Source: JAKEGK01 sp036507695
GTDB taxonomy: Bacteria > Pseudomonadota > Gammaproteobacteria > SZUA-152
Direction: 5' to 3'
Length of the DNA: 5,416 nucleotides
Assembly: GCA_036507695.1 (NCBI GenBank)
Contig: DATCIR010000244.1
Span: 1 to 5,416, forward strand
Below the pieces are notes generated by a model that saw only the letters and a program-made list of their open reading frames with translations, did not search any database and was not told the DNA's origin. This document shows positions 1 to 5,335 of the stretch, in pieces. The translations under genes and the position numbers were made by a program. Numbering within the stretch: the first letter of the stretch is position 1; each line of letters begins with the position of its first letter.

Positions 1-212
1 CGGCGGTAACCGACCGGGAAGCCTTGCAGGCCTTTCATGATTTGACGCGGATCGAGGGTATTATTCCGGCCCTGGAATCCAGCCATGCGTTGGCCTATGC
101 CAGTAAGGTTGCTCCCGCGATGCCGCGCGATGACATTATCGTGGTGAATCTATCCGGCCGGGGGGACAAGGACATTCACACGGTAGCGGCACTCGAAGGT
201 ATCCACGTTTAA
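1..212 (+). CDS. trpB: Tryptophan synthase beta subunit, C-terminal end (partial)
   Basis: This is the last 69 codons of a gene that begins before the window; the reading frame starts at base 3 and ends at the TAA at 210-212. The translated tail contains the EGIIPALESSHALAYA stretch and, further on, VVNLSGRGDKD, both hallmarks of the TrpB C-terminus. In the family the SGRGDKD segment lies in the pyridoxal-phosphate site, where it holds the cofactor ring. TrpB condenses indole with serine to give tryptophan and works as an alpha2beta2 cytosolic complex with TrpA, which is encoded 39 bases downstream on the same strand, so the two are almost certainly co-transcribed. Nothing indicates a frameshift or truncation in the visible part. 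The N-terminal part and the catalytic lysine lie outside the window. Confidence 0.95.
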   Translation, partial: AVTDREALQAFHDLTRIEGIIPALESSHALAYASKVAPAMPRDDIIVVNLSGRGDKDIHTVAALEGIHV

Positions 213-241
213 CAATCCACCGTGGTCAAAATTCACAGGAC

Positions 242-247
242 AGGAAA
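242..247 (+). promoter_or_regulatory. Ribosome binding site of trpA
   Basis: AGGAAA lies six bases before the ATG at 252, if spacing is counted from the end of AGGA. It decides the start: the in-frame GTG at 222 has no Shine-Dalgarno-like sequence in front and would add ten residues not typical of TrpA. Confidence 0.7.
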
Positions 248-251
248 CGGA

Positions 252-1073
252 ATGAACCGTATTACAAATCGTATAACAACATGCTTTGACGCGCTGCAAG
301 CGCAAAATAAAAAAGCCCTGATTCCCTATATTACCGCCGGTGACCCGGATCCGGGCGATACGGTGCATTTGGCCCATGCCTTGGTGAAAGCCGGCGCCAA
401 TATCGTCGAGCTGGGCGTGCCGTTTTCAGATCCCATGGCGGACGGTCCGGTAATACAACGCGCCAGCGAGCGCGCCTTGGCGCATCACGTCAGTCTGCAT
501 CAGGTGCTGGATATGGTGCGGGAATTCCGCCAGACCGATAACGTTACGCCGGTGGTGCTGATGGGCTATTTAAATCCCGTCGAAGTCATGGGTTATGAAA
601 CCTTTGCCAAAGCCGCGGCGGAGGCGGGGGTTGATGGGGTGCTCACCGTGGATATGCCGCCGGAAGAAGCTGAAGACCTGGGCAAGGCATTAATGAATAA
701 CGGTATTGATCCGATTTACTTGCTGGCGCCAACCACCAGCGAGGAACGTATCCAAAAAATTTGCGATGCCGCGCGGGGTTACGTGTATTATGTCTCGTTA
801 AAGGGGGTCACCGGCGCGGCGACCTTGGATGTCCAGTCGGTCACTGAAAAGACCCGGCAAATACGCGCCAAAACCGCGTTGCCCATCGGGGTGGGATTTG
901 GAATCAAGGATGCGGCTTCCGCCGCCGCGATCGCCGCGGTGGCCGACGCGGTCGTGGTCGGCAGCGCGTTGATCCAGAAGATTGAACAATGCATGGCGAA
1001 TCACGCGCAGATGATCGAGCAGGTTTCGGCATTGATAGCGTCCATGCGCCAGGCGATGGATGCAAAGCGTTAG
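252..1073 (+). CDS. trpA: Tryptophan synthase alpha subunit
   Basis: TrpA cleaves indole-3-glycerol phosphate to indole and glyceraldehyde 3-phosphate; the indole passes through a tunnel to TrpB. The predicted protein has 273 residues, close to the family's usual 268 or so, and is a single TIM barrel. Visible family features are VELGVPFSDPMADGP at 52-66, holding the two catalytic acids Glu53 and Asp64 (Glu49 and Asp60 in the E. coli enzyme); the mobile loop VSLKGVTGA at 181-189, whose Thr187 matches E. coli Thr183; and the phosphate-binding segments GVGFGI at 213-218 and VVGSAL at 235-240. The ATG at 252 was chosen over the GTG at 222 because of the good ribosome binding site. The gene follows trpB by 39 bases, as expected for an operon. 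No terminator is obvious after it; the structured repeat at 1103-1266 lies between it and accD. Confidence 0.97.
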   Translation: MNRITNRITTCFDALQAQNKKALIPYITAGDPDPGDTVHLAHALVKAGANIVELGVPFSDPMADGPVIQRASERALAHHVSLHQVLDMVREFRQTDNVTPVVLMGYLNPVEVMGYETFAKAAAEAGVDGVLTVDMPPEEAEDLGKALMNNGIDPIYLLAPTTSEERIQKICDAARGYVYYVSLKGVTGAATLDVQSVTEKTRQIRAKTALPIGVGFGIKDAASAAAIAAVADAVVVGSALIQKIEQCMANHAQMIEQVSALIASMRQAMDAKR

Positions 1074-1102
1074 CCGTCATCCGGGTATTTATTACTGAGT
1101 CA

Positions 1103-1127
1103 CATGGAAAGGACGCCCTTCAACCAA
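1103..1127 (+). repeat. Left terminal inverted repeat of the 164-base element
   Basis: These 25 bases begin CATGGAAAGGACGCCC and are the exact reverse complement of 1242-1266. The outward flanks of the two arms (TTACT at 1092-1096 and AGTAA at 1276-1280) also show a weak, gapped match, so the true element may reach slightly further. Confidence 0.9.
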
Positions 1128-1241
1128 GACACGCCGTAAATACATCCATTCTTGTTTCGAAAAGAATGCTCGACAGCAGCATGGCCCAGGCCAGCATCTC
1201 GACCCGTTCCGGGTCTCACCTTCTCCCTGCTGCTGACGGTG

Positions 1242-1266
1242 TTGGTTGAAGGGCGTCCTTTCCATG
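1242..1266 (-). repeat. Right terminal inverted repeat of the 164-base element
   Basis: These 25 bases end GGGCGTCCTTTCCATG and match the left arm without a mismatch. The arm ends 60 bases before the accD start, so any transcript running from trpA into accD would carry the full hairpin. Confidence 0.9.
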
Positions 1267-1309
1267 CGCCTCGTTAGTAAGGACGCAATTTTCCGATTGA
1301 GAACGCACT

Positions 1310-1330
1310 ATGATTGAGAATATCCAATGA
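1310..1330 (+). other. Possible six-codon leader reading frame overlapping the accD start
   Basis: ATG at 1310 opens a frame encoding MIENIQ and stops at the TGA of 1328-1330, so its stop overlaps the accD start codon as ATGA (1327-1330). Such an overlap could couple accD initiation to translation of the short frame. No good ribosome binding site is seen before 1310, and the same bases (TTGAGAA, 1314-1320) also give accD its own weak Shine-Dalgarno sequence. It may be chance. Confidence 0.2.
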
Positions 1331-2184
1331 GCTGGTTAACAAAATTAATTCCTTCCAAGATCCGTACGGAAAGCAGCACAAAAAAAGTTCCGGAAGGACT
1401 GTGGTCCAAGTGCACGAACTGCAGTGCGGTGTTGTATCGCGCGGAACTGGAACGCAATTTCGATGTATGCCCCAAATGCGGCCACCACATGCGCGTGTCC
1501 GGCCGCCGCCGGCTGGAAATGTTTCTTGACGAGGAGCCGCGTGTGGAAATCGCCCCCCAACTGGAACCGGTTGATGCGCTCAAGTTCCGTGATTTGAAAA
1601 AATATAAAGACCGCATCAACGCGGCGCAAAAAGCCACGCATGAGAAAGACGCGCTGATCAGCATCATGGGGCAGGTGAAAAAAATTCCCGTGGTGGCGGC
1701 CGCGTTTGAATTCAAATTCATGGGTGGTTCAATGGGATCGGTGGTGGGGGAAAAGTTTGTGCGTTCGGTAAATACCTGCATCGAGCACGATATCCCACTG
1801 GTTTGTTTTTCCGCCAGTGGCGGCGCCCGTATGCAAGAAGCCCTGTTTTCCCTGATGCAAATGGCGAAAACCAGTGCGGCGCTGACCCGCTTGCAAAAAC
1901 GCGGAATTCCGTTTGTTTCGGTGATGACGGATCCCACCATGGGTGGTGTGTCCGCCAGTCTGGCCATGCTGGGCGATATCAATATTGGCGAACCCAAGGC
2001 CTTGATCGGTTTTGCCGGTCCGCGGGTGATTGAGCAGACCGTGCGGCAAACCTTGCCCGAGGGCTTTCAACGCAGCGAGTTTTTATTGGAACACGGCGCC
2101 ATCGATATGATTGTCGACCGCCGGCAAATGCGCGACAAGATCGCCGGTGTGTTATCCATGTTGACGCATCAACCGACCCCATAA
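1327..2184 (+). CDS. accD: Acetyl-CoA carboxylase carboxyltransferase beta subunit
   Basis: AccD pairs with AccA to form the carboxyltransferase that moves the carboxyl group from biotin on AccB to acetyl-CoA, making malonyl-CoA for fatty acid synthesis in the cytosol. The protein has 285 residues, somewhat shorter than the E. coli protein because the variable C-terminal tail is short. The N-terminal Cys4 zinc finger is intact: Cys29, Cys32, Cys48 and Cys51, in KCTNC and CPKC. The crotonase-like core follows, with FMGGSMGSVVGEK at 131-143, SASGGARMQE at 162-171, MTDPTMGGVSAS at 200-211 and the AGPRVIEQT stretch from 230. The start ATG gives the typical MSW N-terminus; its Shine-Dalgarno sequence (TTGAGAA) is weak. 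The gene is separated from trpA by the 164-base repeat and from folC by 49 bases, so accD and folC probably share a transcript. Confidence 0.98.
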   Translation: MSWLTKLIPSKIRTESSTKKVPEGLWSKCTNCSAVLYRAELERNFDVCPKCGHHMRVSGRRRLEMFLDEEPRVEIAPQLEPVDALKFRDLKKYKDRINAAQKATHEKDALISIMGQVKKIPVVAAAFEFKFMGGSMGSVVGEKFVRSVNTCIEHDIPLVCFSASGGARMQEALFSLMQMAKTSAALTRLQKRGIPFVSVMTDPTMGGVSASLAMLGDINIGEPKALIGFAGPRVIEQTVRQTLPEGFQRSEFLLEHGAIDMIVDRRQMRDKIAGVLSMLTHQPTP

Positions 2185-2194
2185 CACTCACTTT

Positions 2195-2213
2195 CCAACT
2201 CCCAACTCCCAAC
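2195..2213 (+). repeat. 7-base tandem repeat in the accD-folC spacer
   Basis: CCAACTC occurs twice in direct succession (2195-2201, 2202-2208), followed by a partial third copy CCAAC (2209-2213). It fills nearly half of the short spacer between accD and folC. The unit contains no purine-rich ribosome binding sequence. Confidence 0.75.
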
Positions 2214-2233
2214 CCGGTTAAGCCGCGCGAATC

Positions 2234-3487
2234 ATGCGCTTTACGACCTTACAAGACTGGCTGCAGTGGCAGGAAACATTACACCCCACGGAAATCGACT
2301 TGGGTCTGGATCGCGTACGCGCGGTTTTGCAACGCATGCGTCTGGGTCAACCCGGCTTTTCATTAATCAGCGTGGCGGGCACCAACGGCAAAGGTTCCTC
2401 GGTCGCCATGCTGGATGCGATTTACCGCGCCGCCGGTTACAAGACCGGCGCTTACCTTTCACCGCATATCAAACGCTACAACGAGCGGATCAGCATTAAC
2501 GGGGCAGCGGTGTCTGATGCTGAGTTATGCGAGGTATTCGAGCTTATCGATCAATGCCGGGGTGATATTTCCCTGACTTATTTTGAATTTGGCACGCTCG
2601 CGGCGATCGCCTTGTTGCAGCAGGCGAAGATAGACATTGCGATTTTGGAGGTGGGGCTGGGTGGCCGGCTGGACGCGGTGAATGTGCTGGATGCCGACGT
2701 GGCGCTGATCACCAGCATCGGCCTGGATCATCAAGCGTGGCTGGGCAATACGCGTGAAGCCATTGCCCTGGAAAAAGCCGGCATTGCCCGGCCGCACCGG
2801 CCCATCGTATGCGGTGATCCGGCGCCGCCGGGGAATTTGCTGGGGTATTTACGCGCGCTGGATGCGCCGGTCTATGTACTAAACCGGGATTTCTTCTACC
2901 ACAAGGAGGACGCGGGGACCTGGCGCTGGCAGAGCGAGGGGCGGCAACGTTATGGTTTGCCCATGCCGGTGTTGCGTGGCGACATGCAGCTACATAACGC
3001 CGCCTCAGCGTTAATGGTGGTGCAATTGCTGGAAGCGCGGTTTCCTGTTAACAACGCCGGCATTCGCACGGGTTTGTTAACGGCGACCCAGCCGGGCCGG
3101 TTTCAGGTTATTCCCGGTAAGGTCACCATGGTCGTGGACGTGGCGCACAACCCGCAAGCCGCGCAGGCGTTGGCTGTGACCCTGCAGCAAATGCCCTGCC
3201 GTGGAAAAACGCATGCTGTGTTCGGTGTGATGAAGGACAAAGATGTCAGCGGTATCATCGCGGCGCTGCGTGATGTGGTGGATTGCTGGTATCTCGCCGA
3301 CCTGGCCGTGGAGCGTGCGATGGCCGCCAAAGCCATTCAAGCCATCATGCAGGAGAAGGGTATTTCCGCGCCCATTTCGTGTCATGCGTCGGTGCTGCTG
3401 GCTAAAGATTCAGCACTGAGATCCGCCAACCCAGCGGACCGGGTGCTGGTGTTTGGTTCCTTTTACGTGGCCGCGGAAATACTATAA
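2234..3487 (+). CDS. folC: Dihydrofolate synthase / folylpolyglutamate synthase
   Basis: FolC joins glutamate to dihydropteroate to make dihydrofolate and then lengthens the glutamate tail of folates, using ATP in the cytosol. The protein has 417 residues, close to the E. coli length. It belongs to the Mur ligase superfamily and shows the P-loop GTNGKGS at 49-55, SPHIKRYNERI at 76-86, EVGLGGRLDAVN at 139-150, and TSIGLDH at 160-166 leading to EKAGIAR, where Lys181 corresponds to the carbamylated lysine of the family. GDMQLHNAASAL begins at 249, and DVAHNP at 302-307 opens the C-terminal domain, which ends with the characteristic VLVFGSFYVAAEIL. The ATG at 2234 is fixed by an in-frame TAA at 2219-2221 and by the next methionine being residue 35, yet no Shine-Dalgarno sequence is visible. 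Whether both activities are present, as in E. coli, cannot be told from sequence alone. Confidence 0.97.
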   Translation: MRFTTLQDWLQWQETLHPTEIDLGLDRVRAVLQRMRLGQPGFSLISVAGTNGKGSSVAMLDAIYRAAGYKTGAYLSPHIKRYNERISINGAAVSDAELCEVFELIDQCRGDISLTYFEFGTLAAIALLQQAKIDIAILEVGLGGRLDAVNVLDADVALITSIGLDHQAWLGNTREAIALEKAGIARPHRPIVCGDPAPPGNLLGYLRALDAPVYVLNRDFFYHKEDAGTWRWQSEGRQRYGLPMPVLRGDMQLHNAASALMVVQLLEARFPVNNAGIRTGLLTATQPGRFQVIPGKVTMVVDVAHNPQAAQALAVTLQQMPCRGKTHAVFGVMKDKDVSGIIAALRDVVDCWYLADLAVERAMAAKAIQAIMQEKGISAPISCHASVLLAKDSALRSANPADRVLVFGSFYVAAEIL

Positions 3488-3506
3488 TTCAGCCAACGGA
3501 GCGGCG

Positions 3507-3512
3507 TATAAT
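3507..3512 (+). promoter_or_regulatory. Possible -10 box upstream of the dedD-like gene
   Basis: TATAAT is a perfect -10 hexamer in the folC-dedD spacer, and a second copy lies over the folC stop codon at 3483-3488. Neither has a recognisable -35 hexamer at 16-18 bases or an extended -10 TG, so this is a weak call. Confidence 0.25.
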
Positions 3513-3543
3513 TCACGCTTTATTTCTTAACCTGCACGTTCGT

Positions 3544-3595
3544 AATCAATAGCCACAATCAATAGCCGCAATCAATGGCCACAATCTATAGTCAT
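3544..3595 (+). repeat. 13-base tandem repeat, four copies, before the dedD-like gene
   Basis: Units AATCAATAGCCAC (3544-3556), AATCAATAGCCGC (3557-3569), AATCAATGGCCAC (3570-3582) and the diverged AATCTATAGTCAT (3583-3595) follow without a gap. The third unit creates the ATG at 3575 by an A-to-G difference from units 1 and 2. The array ends directly at the ribosome binding site of the dedD-like gene. Confidence 0.9.
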
Positions 3596-3602
3596 AAAAG
3601 GA
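3596..3602 (+). promoter_or_regulatory. Ribosome binding site that sets the dedD-like start
   Basis: AAAAGGA is five bases before the GTG at 3608. The alternative in-frame ATG at 3575 is preceded only by repeat sequence with no purine-rich stretch. Confidence 0.65.
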
Positions 3603-3607
3603 CACGC

Positions 3608-4336
3608 GTGACGGCATTACTCAAACAACGCCTTGTCGGTGCTATCGTCTTGATCTCCTTGGGTATCATCTTTATCCCGATGTTACTCACCGGCAAAGGT
3701 GAATTGACGACGGGGGGGTTGCCAGCGAACCTTCCACCCAAGCCCTTATACGAAATTCAGGCGCCCGCGGTGCTGCCGTTGGAGCAAAAATCCTCGGCGG
3801 AGCCGGCAGCCGCGCCCCTGCCGGAAACCGCCGTGACCGCGGTTTCCAGCGATAAATCTCCATCACCGGTAATTTCATCGATACCGGAGGAGGCTGAATC
3901 CAAAGCCGCGGAGAGTGAAACCGGTGCTACGCCGGCTGTTGTTGACGAAACCAAAACCGATAGCCAACCCGCCGTGGCAGCAAAACCGGCCGAAACGGAA
4001 AAAACCCAAGCCGCGTCGTCCAAGCCGGCCAGCAGCAACTTCAAGACGCCCCCTACTGCGGAAAAAGTGGTGAGCGCGGCAAGTAAACCGCCCATCGTGT
4101 CCGGCTGGGTGATCCAATTAGGCAGTTTTTCCCTGGAAAAAAACGCCATTACCTTGCAGGACAGCCTGCGCAAAAAGGGCCACGCCAGTTTTGTCGAGGC
4201 TTATGAATCAGGTGGCAAGACCAATTTCCGGGTACGCGTGGGACCGGAATTGACGCGTGAGCTGGCCGAACAGCGTAAAAAGCAACTTAAACGGGAAACT
4301 AAGCTCGATGGCCTGGTAATGGCCTTCCCAGGTTAA
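3608..4336 (+). CDS. dedD: DedD-like SPOR-domain inner-membrane protein
   Basis: The predicted 242-residue protein has a short N-terminal cytoplasmic segment with KQR, one membrane helix at about residues 9-27 (LVGAIVLISLGIIFIPMLL), a long linker rich in Ala, Pro, Glu, Lys and Ser, and a C-terminal SPOR domain from about Trp167 to the end, beginning SGWVIQLGSFS. SPOR domains bind denuded glycan strands of septal peptidoglycan; E. coli DedD is a single-pass inner-membrane protein with this architecture that helps cell constriction. Starting at the GTG places RLVG at residues 8-11, the same position as I recall for E. coli DedD, and gives a good ribosome binding site. Starting at the ATG of 3575 would add eleven residues encoded by the tandem repeat and its flank. 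Position between folC and cvpA is classic for dedD. The linker is low in complexity and likely unstructured; function rests on architecture and context. Confidence 0.88.
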   Translation: MTALLKQRLVGAIVLISLGIIFIPMLLTGKGELTTGGLPANLPPKPLYEIQAPAVLPLEQKSSAEPAAAPLPETAVTAVSSDKSPSPVISSIPEEAESKAAESETGATPAVVDETKTDSQPAVAAKPAETEKTQAASSKPASSNFKTPPTAEKVVSAASKPPIVSGWVIQLGSFSLEKNAITLQDSLRKKGHASFVEAYESGGKTNFRVRVGPELTRELAEQRKKQLKRETKLDGLVMAFPG

Positions 4337-4390
4337 TACCCAGTGAGATAACATGAAGCGGGTAAATCATAATCCATGCACTCGATAGTT

Positions 4391-4419
4391 TTGGTTAAAC
4401 CCGCGATCGATGGTAAAAT
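4391..4419 (+). promoter_or_regulatory. Candidate promoter with extended -10
   Basis: TTGGTT (4391-4396) and TAAAAT (4414-4419) are separated by 17 bases, and the -10 is preceded by TG at the extended -10 position (TGGTAAAAT). The -35 matches the sigma-70 consensus only in its TTG. The first copy of the GTTGTTAACAC repeat begins 12 bases after the -10, so it would lie at the very start of the transcript. Confidence 0.45.
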
Positions 4420-4431
4420 TCGCCAGCGCGC

Positions 4432-4470
4432 GTTGTTAACACGTTGTTGTTAACACGTTGTTGTTAACAC
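4432..4470 (+). repeat. 14-base tandem repeat containing a TGTTAACA palindrome
   Basis: GTTGTTGTTAACAC occurs twice in succession (4443-4456 and 4457-4470) after a partial copy GTTGTTAACAC (4432-4442). Every copy contains the 8-base palindrome TGTTAACA, so the palindromes are spaced 14 bases apart centre to centre. The array begins just downstream of a candidate promoter. Confidence 0.9.
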
Positions 4471-4597
4471 GAGAATGTTCAGCGGTATTTAACATTGACG
4501 GTTCGCAGGTCCGGTTCTGGCGTGTGGGCGGTGAAGAGCGCGCTAGCGGGTTAAAGTACTATCTGAACAAGAAATCTATATTGGTTGATTTTTAAGC

Positions 4598-4603
4598 TAT
4601 AAT
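4598..4603 (+). promoter_or_regulatory. Perfect -10 hexamer in an AT-rich stretch before cvpA
   Basis: TATAAT stands in the most AT-rich part of the spacer (about 4571-4610). No -35 hexamer is seen at normal spacing; TTGGTT at 4581 is only 11 bases away. If used, transcription would start near 4610 and give a leader of about 150 bases. Confidence 0.4.
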
Positions 4604-4622
4604 ATACATGTTTCACGCAAGG

Positions 4623-4646
4623 GTGGACGCTCTCAACCAGCGCCAC
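4623..4646 (+). other. Hairpin in the cvpA leader
   Basis: GTGG (4623-4626) pairs with CCAC (4643-4646) and CGCT (4628-4631) with AGCG (4639-4642), leaving A4627 bulged and a 7-base loop. No T-run follows, so it is not a standard intrinsic terminator. It begins 20 bases after the TATAAT at 4598-4603. Confidence 0.5.
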
Positions 4647-4671
4647 TAAAGCACGCGTTCACAAATGTTTT

Positions 4672-4716
4672 GAAAGCACGTGTTTAGAAAACACAGGTTT
4701 AGAAAACACAGGTTTC
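4672..4716 (+). repeat. 15-base tandem repeat, three copies, before cvpA
   Basis: Units GAAAGCACGTGTTTA (4672-4686), GAAAACACAGGTTTA (4687-4701) and GAAAACACAGGTTTC (4702-4716) follow head to tail, and a degenerate start of a fourth (GAAATCAG) begins at 4717. A related copy TAAAGCACGCGTTCA lies upstream at 4647-4661. GTGTTT/AAACAC at 4680-4694 can form a small hairpin across the first junction. Confidence 0.88.
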
Positions 4717-4759
4717 GAAATCAGTTCAGACGTTGCAGGTTGTCGGGGTAAACGTAACT

Positions 4760-5251
4760 ATGGTGTGGGTTGACTACGTCATTCCGGGCATTATTGTTTT
4801 ATCGGCACTATTCAGTTTGATGCGGGGATTTGTTCGCGAGGCATTATCTCTGATTGGCTGGGTAGCGGCGTTCTGGCTGGCGTTGCGTTATGCGAATCCC
4901 CTGGCTGAGCTGTTCCTTTCCAGTATTACTATTCCTTCGTTGCGTATCATTACCGCCTTTACCATATTGTTTGTCTTGACGCTGATGCTGGCGGCCCTGA
5001 TCAACCATCTGGCGGGCCATCTGGTCCGGCGTACCGGCCTCACCAGCACGGACCGTGCCGTGGGTGTGGTGTTTGGTATTGCGCGGGGCGCGGTTGTGGT
5101 ATCCATGCTGGTGCTGCTGGCCGGTTTGACCTCGCTGCCGCAGGATCCGTGGTGGGACCAATCCATGATGATCGGCCATTTTGAACACTTCGCCCTGTGG
5201 TTGCAGACCAATATTGCGCCGGAAATCAACGGGGCATTCATTTATAATTAG
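4760..5251 (+). CDS. cvpA: CvpA family membrane protein
   Basis: The 163-residue protein is close to the E. coli CvpA length and starts with the matching MVWVDY. It is an integral inner-membrane protein with four likely membrane segments at about 5-21, 29-45, 61-82 and 103-122. The conserved RGFVRE lies at 22-27 and GLTSTDRAVGVVFGIARG at 93-110. CvpA was named for colicin V production in E. coli; its biochemical activity is not settled, and it has been linked to envelope stress such as bile tolerance. The ATG at 4760 was preferred over the TTG nine codons upstream because it reproduces the family N-terminus; GGGG at 4745-4748 is a rather distant ribosome binding site. cvpA usually precedes purF, but the 165 bases after its stop do not begin a gene. 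Confidence 0.95.
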   Translation: MVWVDYVIPGIIVLSALFSLMRGFVREALSLIGWVAAFWLALRYANPLAELFLSSITIPSLRIITAFTILFVLTLMLAALINHLAGHLVRRTGLTSTDRAVGVVFGIARGAVVVSMLVLLAGLTSLPQDPWWDQSMMIGHFEHFALWLQTNIAPEINGAFIYN

Positions 5252-5335
5252 CCGATAAAAAATCATAATCAATTTACGTCTAGCCTTCGATTAAAATTGG
5301 ACTAGTGTCGCGAACCAGAAATAGGGGAACAAAAT

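Larger units (their letters stand above)
1103..1266. repeat. 164-base inverted-repeat element with nested internal stems (MITE-like)
   Basis: The element is bounded by two perfect 25-base inverted repeats, 1103-1127 and 1242-1266. The stem continues after a 4-base bulge as 1132-1137 with 1236-1241 (six pairs, one G-T). Inside are a hairpin CATTCTT/AAGAATG at 1147-1153 and 1162-1168; a 7-base stem CAGCAGC/GCTGCTG at 1174-1180 and 1229-1235; and within that two small hairpins, TGGCC/GGCCA at 1182-1193 and GACCCG/CGGGTC at 1201-1215. The result is a branched fold with little unpaired sequence. It has no convincing reading frame and no transposase, and no clean target-site duplication flanks it. 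Its size and ends fit a non-autonomous mobile or REP-like intergenic element; the segment around GCCGTAAATACATCC reminds me of intergenic repeats common in gammaproteobacteria, but that is recollection, not a search. Confidence 0.8.
4337..4759 (+). other. 423-base spacer between the dedD-like gene and cvpA, apparently non-coding
   Basis: No reading frame of convincing length or composition lies here on either strand. The stretch holds two promoter-like signals (4391-4419, and a -10 at 4598-4603), two tandem arrays (4432-4470 and 4672-4716) and a small hairpin (4623-4646), which are listed separately. A remaining part, about 4480-4560, shows nothing I can name. It looks like a regulatory leader for cvpA and whatever follows it. 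Confidence 0.6.

Noticed and set aside
222..251. GTG at 222 as the trpA start
   Set aside because: It lacks a ribosome binding site and adds ten residues; ATG 252 has AGGAAA at good distance.
989..1249. Open frame of 86 codons on the + strand running from trpA into the repeat element
   Set aside because: Most of it is an out-of-frame reading of the trpA end and of the inverted-repeat element; it resembles no known protein.
1309..1314. TATGAT as a -10 box for accD
   Set aside because: There is no -35 hexamer at a suitable distance, and the transcript would begin within a few bases of the start codon.
1308..1997. Long open frame on the - strand (229 codons) opposite accD
   Set aside because: It lies antisense to a gene with unmistakable AccD motifs, its translation is rich in Ser, Arg and Cys with no recognisable domain, and it has no supporting start signals.
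4358..4404. GCGGGT...ACCCGC inverted repeat after the dedD-like gene as a terminator
   Set aside because: The stem is only six pairs around a 35-base loop and no T-run follows.
1335..4468. Frequent GTTAAC hexamers (accD, two in folC, three in the 14-base array)
   Set aside because: Three come from one tandem array, and the remaining three are in coding sequence without common context, so chance explains them.
4614..4630. PurR-like operator (ACGCAAGGGTGGACGC), since cvpA-purF is under PurR in E. coli
   Set aside because: Only the left half-site ACGCAA fits; the central CG and the right half do not match the consensus.
4733..4759. TTG at 4733 as the cvpA start
   Set aside because: The family N-terminus MVWVDY begins at the ATG of 4760.
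4844..5272. Open frames on the - strand opposite cvpA
   Set aside because: They are shadows of cvpA, with compositions typical of antisense reading.
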